IMG/VR virus record: IMGVR_UViG_3300046535_000998
Coordinates: 1-39,771 of that record
DNA from: a virus
Strand: one strand, 5' to 3'
Length of the DNA: 39,771 nt
In this document: piece after piece, positions 1 to 8,561 of the stretch
How the letters are laid out: the number at the start of each line of letters is the position of its first letter
How positions within the stretch are numbered: position 1 is the stretch's first letter
The notes under the pieces: generated by a model
What the model was told of the DNA's origin: nothing
Database searches by the model: none
What the model saw: the letters and a program-made list of their open reading frames with translations, nothing else
Program-made: the position numbers and the translations under genes

Positions 1-148
1 GGGAAATAGGCCGCTTGGCTTGCCGCATCCGTGGCCGTGAACTTCTGGCCCGTACTGTCCTGCGTAACCTCAACGACGTTCGCGAGGTGCGTCGAGTCGT
101 AGTCGAGCGTCAGTTCCTCGTACGGGAATTCCCCGAGGTCGCCTCGCT
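1..148. repeat. Left copy of 148-base end overlap
   Basis: Bases 1-148 match 39624-39771 except A127 versus T39750. Both copies are coding on the minus strand; the difference changes a Phe codon (TTC) to Tyr (TAC) in the tail protein. Most simply an assembly overlap of a circular or circularly permuted genome. Confidence 0.9.
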
Positions 149-2171
149 CGCCGAACACATACGCGGGGGTGAGCGAGTTGTAGCGGGTCGCCCGGCCTCG
201 GAACGTCACAGCGCCGGACGCCGCAACCCAATGATTGCCATTCTCGGTGTCCACAACGGCCTGTAGTAGCGACATGGCATTGCTGCCACCCTTCGCCGCA
301 CCCATGCTGCGTGTCTGGCCGGCTGCAATATCCGTGGCGCCCGTGTAACCGGCCCACCCGAGAATGCGGGCGTATCGCTGGTCGGTCGAGTCGCCGAGGA
401 ATGCGGACTTCCACGCGCCGTAAATCGCCGAGGCGTCGGAGGACGAGAGGAACGCGGGCCATTCCGCTAGATAAGCCACGTCGCCCGAGAAATTGAAGGC
501 GGTTGCGCCGCCCGCCGTTCCGCTCGGCCACGCTCCGACGGATTCGTAAGTCGTCGGCCCGGCGATAGACACGTTGGTGTACGGGCCGGATAGCGAAACC
601 GTGTGGCCGTCAACGGAAACCATCATGGAGCCGTCCGACTTGTAACCGAAAATGACAAAGTGCCAGTTTCCGCCGGTCACATCGATATCAGCAGCAGTAC
701 CAGAAAGCGGCAAAGACGCACCGGTTCCGCCGCGCAACTGCGAGAAGAGTATTCGGCCCGCCGCGCCGATGCTCACCTGAATTCCGGTGCCGGAAACGGT
801 GCCGCTGTTCGGGTTGAAAGTCTGATCGCCGGCCGTCCACAGGGCGACCAGGTCCGTGCCCGTCGGCTTTGGCCCGGTGTACCGGAACGCAATCGCGCGG
901 GACCACGTCGTACCCGCCGGACCGTTCACGCCCGGAGGGGTCGTCAGGAACGTTGCGGGGGCCGCTGTAGCCGTTCCCGGGCTGCCGTTGGACAGAGTGA
1001 CCACGGTGCCGTTTCCGGCCGCCCAGACTCCATTGACGGGATCCGTAGCTGTGACTGCGGCACCGGCCGTGAGCGTGCCCGGACCTAGCCGCGAGGTACC
1101 GATGACCATCGGGCCGTTGTTGCCCGTCCCGTCCGCAAAAGTCGTAGAACCCTGCGGGTCGGAAAGCGTGAAATTAAAGCGCGGGCCTCGGGCGTAAATC
1201 TCTTCGGTGAGCGGGTCGCGAATATCCCGCTGAGATAGCAGGGCGAAAGCGTCGACAGCCGTAGGGGAAACGACACCGTACGAGCCTGCGTCCCGCCATG
1301 CCGTCGGCCACCGCTCAACAAATCCCGCAAACAGCGGATACCACGGGGACGGGACGGTAAAGGCCGTAGCCGTCGAACCTTCCTCAACCTGCCAAGCGTC
1401 CATCTGAATTGAGCAGGCAACAGACGTGGCCGAAACCGAAAACCCGCACTGCATTGCATACGCGTTCGCAGGCATGGTGTAGGTAAAGGTGATCAGCGAC
1501 CAGGCAGCATTAGCCGCCCCCACCAGCGTCACGGCCGATCCGTAGTTGTTCACGGACGTTCCCGCACTGTTGTAGTACGACAGGCGGGCCTTGACGCCCT
1601 GCGAGGTGCCCGCACTGATGTTCCGGACGCGCATTTGAATGGTGTACGTGGCGCCAGGCTTACCGGCGAGCAGGCGCGTCCATCCGACAGTCGAGCCGGA
1701 CGTGTTCCCCGCCGTGCAGTCGAACTGAAAGACGTTCGCACCCTGGTACGCGCTGCCCGAGGCGACGATCTTTCCGCCGGACGGGTCGCACGTCGAGAGC
1801 ATGTCGAGTTCCGCAGGAATCGCCCCGGCCGGATAGCCCTCGCCGCCGGTTGCCTGGCCGGCTAGCAACAGGTTCGGGGTCGGCGGGTACTGCACGCGCA
1901 TCCGGATAGGCTGATACGGGGCAATCGAGCCATACCAGGGGCCCGAGGTGTTCGTGAGGTCTAGGGCCCCGTCGGAATCGTCCAGCGAGGCCGAGAGGGT
2001 TCCCGACTGCGACTGGTCAAGCTCGTATTGCTTGCCTCGCTGCGCCCCGATGGAGCCGAGCGTACGGCCGGTAAGGCTGATCAGTTTGTCCACGGGGACG
2101 GCGCCGTTATTGGCGTCCCACAGCGGGCCCCACGCAAGTTCGGTGTTCGGCCAATTTGGATTGAGCGTCAA
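1..2171 (-). CDS. Minor tail protein with carbohydrate-binding-like domains (N-terminal part)
   Basis: Open frame running off the left edge and continuing in frame at 39623 down to 38960 after circular closure, 944 residues in all. Start chosen at TTG 2171 because GGGAGGG lies just upstream and no better start exists. The first ~110 residues look like a tail-fibre/baseplate base. Residues ~130-290 (FQFDCTAGNT... to WQVEEGSTATAF) resemble a CBM4/9-like jelly roll, and ~400-560 (WHFVIFGYKSDG, VSVDGH, FSGDVAYLAEW) resemble a LamG/concanavalin fold. It lies directly downstream of the tape measure gene, the usual place for tail-tip proteins. Binding cell-wall sugar is an inference; the domain calls are from pattern only. 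Confidence 0.8.
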   Translation of the reverse strand, partial: MTLNPNWPNTELAWGPLWDANNGAVPVDKLISLTGRTLGSIGAQRGKQYELDQSQSGTLSASLDDSDGALDLTNTSGPWYGSIAPYQPIRMRVQYPPTPNLLLAGQATGGEGYPAGAIPAELDMLSTCDPSGGKIVASGSAYQGANVFQFDCTAGNTSGSTVGWTRLLAGKPGATYTIQMRVRNISAGTSQGVKARLSYYNSAGTSVNNYGSAVTLVGAANAAWSLITFTYTMPANAYAMQCGFSVSATSVACSIQMDAWQVEEGSTATAFTVPSPWYPLFAGFVERWPTAWRDAGSYGVVSPTAVDAFALLSQRDIRDPLTEEIYARGPRFNFTLSDPQGSTTFADGTGNNGPMVIGTSRLGPGTLTAGAAVTATDPVNGVWAAGNGTVVTLSNGSPGTATAAPATFLTTPPGVNGPAGTTWSRAIAFRYTGPKPTGTDLVALWTAGDQTFNPNSGTVSGTGIQVSIGAAGRILFSQLRGGTGASLPLSGTAADIDVTGGNWHFVIFGYKSDGSMMVSVDGHTVSLSGPYTNVSIAGPTTYESVGAWPSGTAGGATAFNFSGDVAYLAEWPAFLSSSDASAIYGAWKSAFLGDSTDQRYARILGWAGYTGATDIAAGQTRSMGAAKGGSNAMSLLQAVVDTENGNHWVAASGAVTFRGRATRYNSLTPAYVFGERGDLGEFPYEELTLDYDSTHLANVVEVTQDSTGQKFTATDAASQAAYF

Positions 2172-2193
2172 GGGTGATCCCTCCCGGGGACAG

Positions 2194-2229
2194 GGCCGGG
2201 CAGCGAGGAAATTTCCCTACTGCCCGGCC
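2194..2229. repeat. 10-bp inverted repeat enclosing an operator-like palindrome
   Basis: Arms GGCCGGGCAG and CTGCCCGGCC flank an AAATTT-centred core between the tape measure and tail genes. The same arms flank a degenerate core at 27722-27758. No T-run follows here on the minus strand, so terminator function is uncertain. Confidence 0.7.
2200..2223. promoter_or_regulatory. Operator-like palindrome, copy 1
   Basis: 24-base near-palindrome, core AGGAAATTTCCC, flanks GCAGCG / TACTGC. It lies in the 65-base gap between the tape measure stop and the tail gene start, within a larger stem. Confidence 0.65.
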
Positions 2230-2236
2230 ATGGTGA

Positions 2237-4852
2237 TTACCGCCGGAACGGCACGTACGAACCGGTGTTGCGCGCGGCGTCTTGCAGCATTACGCGCTTG
2301 ATCGTGTCGGCTAGGTCGCGGTCCGCCGTGACGGATCCCTGCACCGTTACGTGCACGTGCGTGTGATGCTGGACCGGGCCGGCCGAGGGCAGCGAGGCGG
2401 AACCGCCCGCAAAGGCAGGCTCAAGGCCGCCGATGCTTCCCGCGCCAATCGCCGCGTTAGCTAGCTTCCGAACGGCGCCGGTTGCCTTGTCGGCGTGTTG
2501 GTCGACACCGAGGGCGATTCCCTCGGGAATGGCCCGACCGACCACATTCGCGAACACCTTGGAAGGCGAGTTGATATCTAGGACCGACTTGGCGGCATTT
2601 AGGGCGTCGTGTGCAAGATTCGAAATCTTGTCGGTCAGCCAGTGCCAGGCGCCCGTCAATCCGTTGATGATGCCGGTAACGATCCCCTCGCCGACCGCAC
2701 TGAATTTGTGCACAGCACCGGAGAGGAACGACAGCATTTCGTCCCACTTTTCAGCGATCCAACTGCCGATCGAGCCGAAAATCGACTTGATATCCGCCCA
2801 CAGCAGTTTCATGGGAAAAACCGCGTAGTGGTATACGAGATTCCAGACGCTTAGCGCCTTTCCGGCGACCCAATCCCAGGCCGCCCCGAGCCAGCCGGCC
2901 AGCGTATCCCAGAGCGACATCAGGAATGCGCCGATTTGCTTAGTCGGGAGGACCACGTGCTGATATACCAGCGTCCAGGTGCTGAGCGCGACACCGCAGA
3001 TCCAATCCCAGATACCGCCGAAAAAGTCGGCGATTCCGCCCCAAATTGAAGAGGCCGTGTGGGCAATTGCCGTGTGCGTCCGATTCCAGATGCCAATCAG
3101 AATCGCAATCGGCGCCGCGAAAATCAGCAGCAGCAACGGCCACCACTTCGCGAAAAACGACGAGATCCCGTGCCAGACAGCCGCCGTGACATTCGAGATC
3201 CAGTGCCACGCCGAAACGATCGGGTCGGCTACCGCGTGCCAGGCAGACGAGAAAAACGCCGCGACAGAATGCCAGGCCGCCACAATCGGCGCAACAATGT
3301 ACGTGTGCCACGCCGAGGCCGTCTCGTTCGCAAGCCAATGCCAGGCACCGACCAGCCAATCTACGACATCCTTTGTGATCTGCTTAATCCACGTCCACAC
3401 CTCGCGCCAGTGCATGACCAGCAGGACCAGGGCCGCGCCGAGGACCGCAATCAAGATGACCAGCTCGGGAATTCCGGTCGCCCACATGGCCGCAGCAAAG
3501 TTCCATGCCGCGATGCTGGCAGCGACCAGGCCCACCGCGAGGATTCCGCCGATGGCACCGCCGAGGGCCTCAACCACAACCCGGTGATGCGCGAGCCACG
3601 TGGTCCCCTCGTTGAACAGATCAAAAATCTTCATCGCCACGGGCATTAGCTTCTGGCCGATGGTGATTTCAAGGGCCTCAAAATGCCCCTTGGCCTCGGC
3701 TAGCTTTTGGTTGAAAGTCGCTTGTACGTCCTTCCAACCCTCAATGTCCCTACCGCCAGCCTTGACGTGCTCGGAAATGCCCTTGACGTTCTCCTGAAAC
3801 GTCTTCATATGGTCGCCCGTAAGCTGCAAAGCGCCCATCATCGACTTAGTTCCGCCGACCATCGTGGCAAGCGCACCAATGTACGTCTGCTGCGCCGGAG
3901 GAATGTTGGCGAGCACCTTTTGAAACTCGGTCGCGTTCGCCGACGCCTTTTGCAGATGCTCAATCAGCACCGTGCCAGCGGGGCCCATTTTCGCCTTAAT
4001 GGCGTCGGTGAGCATATTCAGCGTGGAAGCTAGGCCGTTGGTCCCGAGGTTCTTGCTGACCTCAACGGAACTCAGACCGAGCGACTTCATTTCGGCCGCA
4101 GCCTTTGGCGTCGCGTTCGAGAGCTGCCCGATGGTCTGCCGCAGATAGGTAGCCGCAACGTCCGCCGAGGTGCCCTGCGCGGTCATGGTCGCCATTGCGC
4201 CGAGGACCTCATTAAGGCCCACCTTTGCAGACGAAGAAACCGGCAGAATCGATGCCATAGAGCCGGCCAGGGCTTCCATATTGGTTTTGCCCTCGGCCTC
4301 GGTGCCAATGAGGGCGTTCATAACGTCGGTCGCGTTTTGCTGCGTCTTGATGACGTCGTTTGTCTTGAGGCCGTATGCGTTCATAGCCGTTGTCACGGCG
4401 TCCGTAACGCTGCCCAGCTCGGCCGCACCGACCTTGGCGCCCATGGCGGAGACCTTGAGCAGGTTAAGGGCGTCGGCCCCGTGATAGCCGGCTGACTCGA
4501 CCGTGTAAAGGCCCGTAGTTAGGTGCTCGGTCGACTGCCCGACCTCGCCGGCCATCCGTAGGACGCCGTCCCCAACCATTTTCATGTTGGCCGCAGACTC
4601 GCCGGCGCCCGTGCGGACACGCGTCATTGCCGTATCAAAATCGGCCGCCATGTGCACCATGTGCGCACCGGCGATCACCGCACCAGCAGCCACGCCAAGA
4701 AAGGCGTACTTAGATATCGTGGCTAGCTGCTGAAAACTCGAACTGCCTTGCCGTTCGATGTTCTTTAGCTCGGCCTTGACGCCCTTAGCCGTGGAATGAA
4801 ACCCGGTAGCGCTGCCGAGGAATTCGATAAATACCGGGGGAAGCGCACCCAC
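2237..4852 (-). CDS. Tail tape measure protein
   Basis: 871 residues from a GTG start. It sets tail length and occupies the tail tube before DNA ejection. The N-terminal ~330 residues have the TP901-type tape-measure pattern (GVAAGAVIAGAHMVHMAADFDTAMTRVRTGAG, then SVTDAVTTAMNAYGL and VLGAMATMTAQGTSAD). The middle (~430-720) is hydrophobic with repeated Trp motifs (AWHWL, AWHTYI, AWHSV, AWHAV, AWHWI), typical of the membrane-active part of tape measures. The C-terminus contains SPSKVFANVVGRAIPEGIALGV, a common phage tape-measure ending. It is the longest gene and follows the chaperone frames as expected. Only short for a siphophage tail if the tail is under about 130 nm. Confidence 0.95.
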   Translation of the reverse strand: MGALPPVFIEFLGSATGFHSTAKGVKAELKNIERQGSSSFQQLATISKYAFLGVAAGAVIAGAHMVHMAADFDTAMTRVRTGAGESAANMKMVGDGVLRMAGEVGQSTEHLTTGLYTVESAGYHGADALNLLKVSAMGAKVGAAELGSVTDAVTTAMNAYGLKTNDVIKTQQNATDVMNALIGTEAEGKTNMEALAGSMASILPVSSSAKVGLNEVLGAMATMTAQGTSADVAATYLRQTIGQLSNATPKAAAEMKSLGLSSVEVSKNLGTNGLASTLNMLTDAIKAKMGPAGTVLIEHLQKASANATEFQKVLANIPPAQQTYIGALATMVGGTKSMMGALQLTGDHMKTFQENVKGISEHVKAGGRDIEGWKDVQATFNQKLAEAKGHFEALEITIGQKLMPVAMKIFDLFNEGTTWLAHHRVVVEALGGAIGGILAVGLVAASIAAWNFAAAMWATGIPELVILIAVLGAALVLLVMHWREVWTWIKQITKDVVDWLVGAWHWLANETASAWHTYIVAPIVAAWHSVAAFFSSAWHAVADPIVSAWHWISNVTAAVWHGISSFFAKWWPLLLLIFAAPIAILIGIWNRTHTAIAHTASSIWGGIADFFGGIWDWICGVALSTWTLVYQHVVLPTKQIGAFLMSLWDTLAGWLGAAWDWVAGKALSVWNLVYHYAVFPMKLLWADIKSIFGSIGSWIAEKWDEMLSFLSGAVHKFSAVGEGIVTGIINGLTGAWHWLTDKISNLAHDALNAAKSVLDINSPSKVFANVVGRAIPEGIALGVDQHADKATGAVRKLANAAIGAGSIGGLEPAFAGGSASLPSAGPVQHHTHVHVTVQGSVTADRDLADTIKRVMLQDAARNTGSYVPFRR

Positions 4853-4861
4853 AGCGTCACA

Positions 4862-5347
4862 TCATTTCTTTATGCTCGTCGCTTTCGCCCACGCCGCAGC
4901 CCAAACGGCGGGCATCTTCCCTTCCGCCTTTGCGACACCGGGGCGGAAAAACGGGTACTTGTTCTCTACTTCGCCCTTGTACATGTTCTGCCAGCCGAAT
5001 TTGCCACCGGACATAACCACGGCGGAGAAAGTGCCCAGAGTCCGGCGGGCATTACGGCTGCCACGAATGGACTTGTAAAGGTCACCGGTCAGCCGGCCCG
5101 GACCGCCACTCTTCCGGACAACGTGCGGATTCAGGCCGAGGGATACACCCTCGCGGTCCTTAGTCTTACCCCGGTGATCCCAGCGAGGCCGGCCCCGCAT
5201 ATTCGACCGGACAGACTGTTTCGTGATCTGCTGCACCTTTTTAAGGGCGAACACGGTATTCCGGTCTACCTCGCGTTGCATGGCCGTTAGGCCCGCATCG
5301 AGAATTCCCGTACCTCGGACGACGCCCCGCACAGAGTCGTTAGGCAT
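4862..5347 (-). CDS. HK97 gp10-like tail completion / minor tail protein
   Basis: 161 residues from ATG 5347 (GAGAGG eight bases upstream; a longer frame from 5365 lacks a site). Basic N-terminal half with LTAMQREVDRNTVFALKKVQ followed by an RSNMRGRPRW stretch and GRLTGDLYKSIR, a pattern seen in HK97 gp10-like proteins that finish tail assembly. The start overlaps the end of the second chaperone frame by eight bases and the stop is nine bases before the tape measure start. The position between chaperones and tape measure is less common than near the connector genes, so the family call is moderate. Confidence 0.6.
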   Translation of the reverse strand: MPNDSVRGVVRGTGILDAGLTAMQREVDRNTVFALKKVQQITKQSVRSNMRGRPRWDHRGKTKDREGVSLGLNPHVVRKSGGPGRLTGDLYKSIRGSRNARRTLGTFSAVVMSGGKFGWQNMYKGEVENKYPFFRPGVAKAEGKMPAVWAAAWAKATSIKK

Positions 5348-5573
5348 TCGACTGCCTCTCGTCAATGTTGCGCTGCGCGCGCTTTACGGCGTCGTCAACT
5401 GCCAGCAGCCAATCAAGGGTTACGGCGGATTCGTCGGCGAGGTCGGACGGGCGACAATGCATCAGTGTGCACAGCCGCCACGTCCGGTACTCGTCTACGG
5501 GTAGCTTGTCCGCCGGAAACTCAAAGGTCCCCTCTAGCGTGCTGCTTAGGCGATAGAGGGCGCGGTAGGGGAA
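5340..5573 (-). CDS. Tail assembly chaperone, frameshift extension (T-like)
   Basis: Open -1 frame of 77 codons with no convincing start of its own, running from just after a TGA at 5574-5576 to TAA 5340-5342. It encodes FPYRALYRLSSTLEGTFEF... and DLADESAVTLDWLLAVDDAV, acidic and helical. It overlaps the end of the upstream chaperone frame by 28 bases, so a ribosome slipping by -1 before TAA 5546 would make a G-T fusion, as in lambda gpG/gpGT and many actinophages. The only repetitive candidate in the overlap is TTCCCCT (5567-5573, minus strand), which is not a canonical heptamer. Confidence 0.65.
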   Translation of the reverse strand, partial: FPYRALYRLSSTLEGTFEFPADKLPVDEYRTWRLCTLMHCRPSDLADESAVTLDWLLAVDDAVKRAQRNIDERQSNA

Positions 5574-5992
5574 TCAGCGTCCGGGGTCGGCTCAAAGTTC
5601 GGCATGAGTTCCCGCAGGAGCGGCGCACAAGCCGTACGGAGGGCGTCAAGGTCGCGCCCAGGAACGTCCTGCACGGCGTCCACAGTCACCGGGAACTCAT
5701 ACGACCAGCCACGGACCACAGCGGCTACTAGGGCGTCGTTTAGCTCCTCTAGCAGGTCGAACGCCTCGCCCATACCGGCGGCTACCTTGAGCTGCACGTC
5801 GGCGGGAATCTCGGCGTCGTTACCGGCGGCAGCCTGCGCGGCCTCGGCCTCGCGAATCGCAGCAGCAAAGGCGGGCATGCCCGCTAGTCGCGTCTGAATC
5901 CGGCGGATAGGCCGGCGCTGCCGCTCGGTCACGTCCACGGCGTCGCGGATATCGGCGGTCGCGCCGGAGGGCAGGGTGATGTGCTGAGCCAT
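5546..5992 (-). CDS. Tail assembly chaperone (G-like)
   Basis: 148 residues from ATG 5992, whose start overlaps the tail tube stop as TAATG. The protein is Ala/Glu-rich and helical (FAAAIREAEAAQAAAGNDAE, FDLLEELNDALVAAVVRGW), as usual for the G protein that coats the tape measure during tail assembly. Its last codons overlap the -1 open frame that extends it. Function rests on position between tail tube and tape measure together with the paired overlapping frame, not on a distinctive motif. Confidence 0.7.
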   Translation of the reverse strand: MAQHITLPSGATADIRDAVDVTERQRRPIRRIQTRLAGMPAFAAAIREAEAAQAAAGNDAEIPADVQLKVAAGMGEAFDLLEELNDALVAAVVRGWSYEFPVTVDAVQDVPGRDLDALRTACAPLLRELMPNFEPTPDADSPTAPSIA

Positions 5993-6963
5993 TACTTGTA
6001 CGTCCCGGTGTTGATTGCGTTCTGGAGAGTGGCCTTGATCGGGGCGTAACCACCCGAGGCGCCAATGTCGGTCGTGTTCGCCTTTGCAGTGAAGGCGACT
6101 GCTAGCTCTACGTAATCCTTGCCACGGCCAATGTCGGCGCTCTGGTAAACCACACTGGACATGTGCAGCTTGAGCGAAACCAGCGTGGGGCCGGTGCCCG
6201 AGGAAAACGTGATATCTAGCGAAGGATCGGTAGCCGTCAGATAATTCGTTAGCTGCGACTCGTCTTCCATGATCAGGGTCATCTTTCCGGAAACGGAAAG
6301 CGGACCGGACCAAAGGGCGTGCGGATTCTGCGAGTTGTCGACCGTGGTCACGATGGTTACCGGACGCTTAATCGTCAGATCACCGTCTAGGACCGTGTGA
6401 ACGGCCGTGCCGCCAATCTGCACCGTGCCGGTCCAACCGGGCATCGGCGAGGCAGTCGTGAAAGACGGAGTCGGGTTCGTGGTCGGGACGGACGCGAGGG
6501 CCACAGCCTTAGCCGTGAACGTCAGCATTCCATCGGCGTTGAACTTGAACCCGACCTCGGAAAACTTCGCGCCCGGGTACTGCCGCGTATTGACCGCGTA
6601 ATAGTCCGTAATCGTGTACGACGGGCACTGGCCGTCACCGGAATTCAGCAGCGAGCAGGAATGCGTATACGGGGCCGACGCGCCCGTAGTGGCAATCTCG
6701 CCGAGGACACCGACAAGAGGCCACCCGATGGTGTCCGGGAACACGTCGCCGGCGAAATCGAAGGTAGACGACTTGACGGTAGGAACCTCGTCGTAGTAGT
6801 CCGTCATCGAGCCGCGCATACCCTTGTCCTGCGCGAACTTCGTAACGTCCTTCGGAGTCGGCGGGCCAGTCGGAGCGATAAACGCCGTAGCCGCAACCGG
6901 GGTGCCGAAAACGGTTTCCTTGGCAATGCCGAGGACGGTAGCGAAAGTGGGCTTTGCACCCAT
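5992..6963 (-). CDS. Major tail protein (tail tube)
   Basis: 323 residues, ATG 6963 preceded by AAGGGG. The opening LGIAKETVFGTPVAATAFIAP is typical of actinophage tail tube proteins (phage tail tube family), followed by beta-rich sequence with alternating Thr/Ser/Val and the late motif FTAKANTTDIGA. It forms stacked hexameric rings of the tail tube. Position directly upstream of the chaperone frames supports the call. Confidence 0.88.
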   Translation of the reverse strand: MGAKPTFATVLGIAKETVFGTPVAATAFIAPTGPPTPKDVTKFAQDKGMRGSMTDYYDEVPTVKSSTFDFAGDVFPDTIGWPLVGVLGEIATTGASAPYTHSCSLLNSGDGQCPSYTITDYYAVNTRQYPGAKFSEVGFKFNADGMLTFTAKAVALASVPTTNPTPSFTTASPMPGWTGTVQIGGTAVHTVLDGDLTIKRPVTIVTTVDNSQNPHALWSGPLSVSGKMTLIMEDESQLTNYLTATDPSLDITFSSGTGPTLVSLKLHMSSVVYQSADIGRGKDYVELAVAFTAKANTTDIGASGGYAPIKATLQNAINTGTYK

Positions 6964-6973
6964 AGAGAACCCC

Positions 6974-7150
6974 TTAGATAGCTAGGTCGGAAACGGCCGG
7001 GGCCGGAGCAGGAACGGGGGAACCGTCAGCCGCAGACCAACGGCCGTCCGTCGGGGCCTCGGCGAGGTCCGCAACGGCACCCGGAGTCACCTCAAGGCCG
7101 AGCGTCGGGTAATAGCGGGCGTCGTCACCCGTGTACTTGAAAGAGGGCAT
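6974..7150 (-). CDS. Small structural-region protein, unknown function
   Basis: 58 residues from ATG 7150 (GGAG ten bases upstream); ends in a Pro/Ala-rich tail (SPVPAPAPAV). It begins SFKYTGDDARYYPTLGLEV, resembling short proteins with a beta-hairpin often encoded beside tail tube genes in actinophages. It sits between the tail terminator-like gene and the tube gene, ten bases from the latter. No motif gives a function. Confidence 0.65.
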   Translation of the reverse strand: MPSFKYTGDDARYYPTLGLEVTPGAVADLAEAPTDGRWSAADGSPVPAPAPAVSDLAI

Positions 7151-7172
7151 GCGCGAAGACTCCAAAGCGCGA

Positions 7173-7196
7173 GCAGTAGGGAAATTTCCGTGCAGC
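7173..7196. promoter_or_regulatory. Operator-like palindrome, copy 2
   Basis: Left half matches the perfect copy (GCAGTAGGGAAATTTCC); right arm diverges (GTGCAGC). It fills the 45-base gap between two late genes and carries no obvious promoter, fitting a stoperator-like role. Confidence 0.6.
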
Positions 7197-7663
7197 TAGA
7201 TACGCTGACGGCACTGGATTTCGACGGCGGCAGACGCCACGCGGCCGGAATGCGCGTCATCCCACATGACCTCTTGCGTGTGGCTGATAGGGCGAGCCAC
7301 GATGACCGCACCACCGAGCGTCGGATCGCTGCGCACAACGGAAATCGCAACGTCGACCAGGTCAGCACAGCGCGCGTAAGCGGCCTGCGGGTCGTCCCCG
7401 CCCCGGTACACCTCAACCTGAATTTCTACGGTGTACTGCTCGTCCAGCCAGCCGGCCCCGCCGGATCCGACAAGGGAACTGACGCCCAACTGCCGCGCCA
7501 CCTTGCCCACAGTCACAATGTCCTCGGGCTGATCAGGGCCGGGCTCGTCATAACAGACCAGCAGGCTCGCGGACTTGTCGAACATGTCCGGGGTCATGGC
7601 AGCGGTTAGGGCCTGAAACAGGTACGCCCGGACGGCCGTGGTCGTAGATACGGGAATGGTCAT
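7196..7663 (-). CDS. Tail terminator-like protein
   Basis: 155 residues from ATG 7663, overlapping the upstream connector stop as TGATG; a longer frame to 7699 is rejected for that reason. Content: AVRAYLFQALTAAM, then DEQYTVEIQVEVYRGGDDPQAAYARCADLVDVAISVVRSDPTLGG, a pattern seen in small tail terminator/minor tail proteins that cap the tail tube at the neck. Its place between connector and tube is right for that role. Confidence 0.6.
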   Translation of the reverse strand: MTIPVSTTTAVRAYLFQALTAAMTPDMFDKSASLLVCYDEPGPDQPEDIVTVGKVARQLGVSSLVGSGGAGWLDEQYTVEIQVEVYRGGDDPQAAYARCADLVDVAISVVRSDPTLGGAVIVARPISHTQEVMWDDAHSGRVASAAVEIQCRQRI

Positions 7664-8550
7664 CAGGCAATCCCCGGAGCGCGGCGGAATCCGGCCCAAA
7701 GCTCAATCACGCGCGAGGGCAGGGCGAAACCGGTGGGCACACCGGGCACGTCACCGTCGTAACCGGATCCGCCGAACTTGGGTCGTCCACCCTGCTGGGT
7801 CAACTGCCAAAGGTGCCGGATCAGTTCGAGCGTCCCGAGGCGAACCGAGTAGGGAACGGAACCGGCACGGCCGGCCGTGTAAACGAGCTTGACGTTCTTC
7901 TCACCCGCAGCGAACAAGGCAGCGCCACCGCCCATCGTGCGGCGCGAAACCGTGCCCGTCGAATAGTCGACCGTGAACGCGAACGCGCTGGACTGCCCGC
8001 CTAGGTCCTGCTCGGTGAGCGCGAAACCCGAAAGGCCGTAGTACTCGGTGCAGCTAAGCACCTTTGCTAGGGGCAGCCAATCCGGGGAAAGCGTCGACAC
8101 TCCCCCGTCGAAAAACTGAGTATGCGTCTCGGGCAGGAACGGGCCGCAATGGTCGCGCGCGAGGTCGGCAGCCGCGAGGATGAATCCCTGTAGCTCGTCG
8201 TCCTGGCGCACGTCGTCCGCCCGGATATTTAGGTGCGCCTTGACCGAGGCGAGGTCGACTAGCTGTTCTACGCCCACCGGGCGCACGGTGAACTGTCCCT
8301 CGCTGGCGAACCCGACCCCCGAGGCCGAGGCGGTCCAGCGGTAAAGCCACACGCCCGGCACGGACACCGAGGGGACGACGGCCGTAAAGGCACCGCCACC
8401 GGCCGAGGCGACAGCCGGCGTACTGACGGAGCCCGAGGGGTCCGTGACAGTCACAGAGGCGCCCACAGGCCCGGTTACCGGTACGCCCTGGTCGTCTAGG
8501 ACAGTGACGGTAACGCCTACGTCCTGCCCCGTGTAGTAGATCAGTGCCAC
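7663..8550 (-). CDS. Head-tail connector with N-terminal Ig-like domain
   Basis: 295 residues, GTG 8550 with AGGAAGG upstream. Residues ~8-90 are a beta-sandwich-like segment (VTVTVLDDQGVPVTGPVG, VTVTDPSGS, PGVWLYRWTASASG). Residues ~97-290 match the gp6/gp15-like connector pattern: LVDLASVKAHLNIRADD...DELQGFILAAADLARDHCG, then VKLVYTAGRAGSVPYSVRLGTLELIRHLWQ. The connector bridges portal and tail. The Ig-like part is an added decoration that could sit on the capsid neck. The stop overlaps the next gene's start. Confidence 0.75.
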   Translation of the reverse strand: MALIYYTGQDVGVTVTVLDDQGVPVTGPVGASVTVTDPSGSVSTPAVASAGGGAFTAVVPSVSVPGVWLYRWTASASGVGFASEGQFTVRPVGVEQLVDLASVKAHLNIRADDVRQDDELQGFILAAADLARDHCGPFLPETHTQFFDGGVSTLSPDWLPLAKVLSCTEYYGLSGFALTEQDLGGQSSAFAFTVDYSTGTVSRRTMGGGAALFAAGEKNVKLVYTAGRAGSVPYSVRLGTLELIRHLWQLTQQGGRPKFGGSGYDGDVPGVPTGFALPSRVIELWAGFRRAPGIA

Positions 8551-8561
8551 GGGGAACCTTC

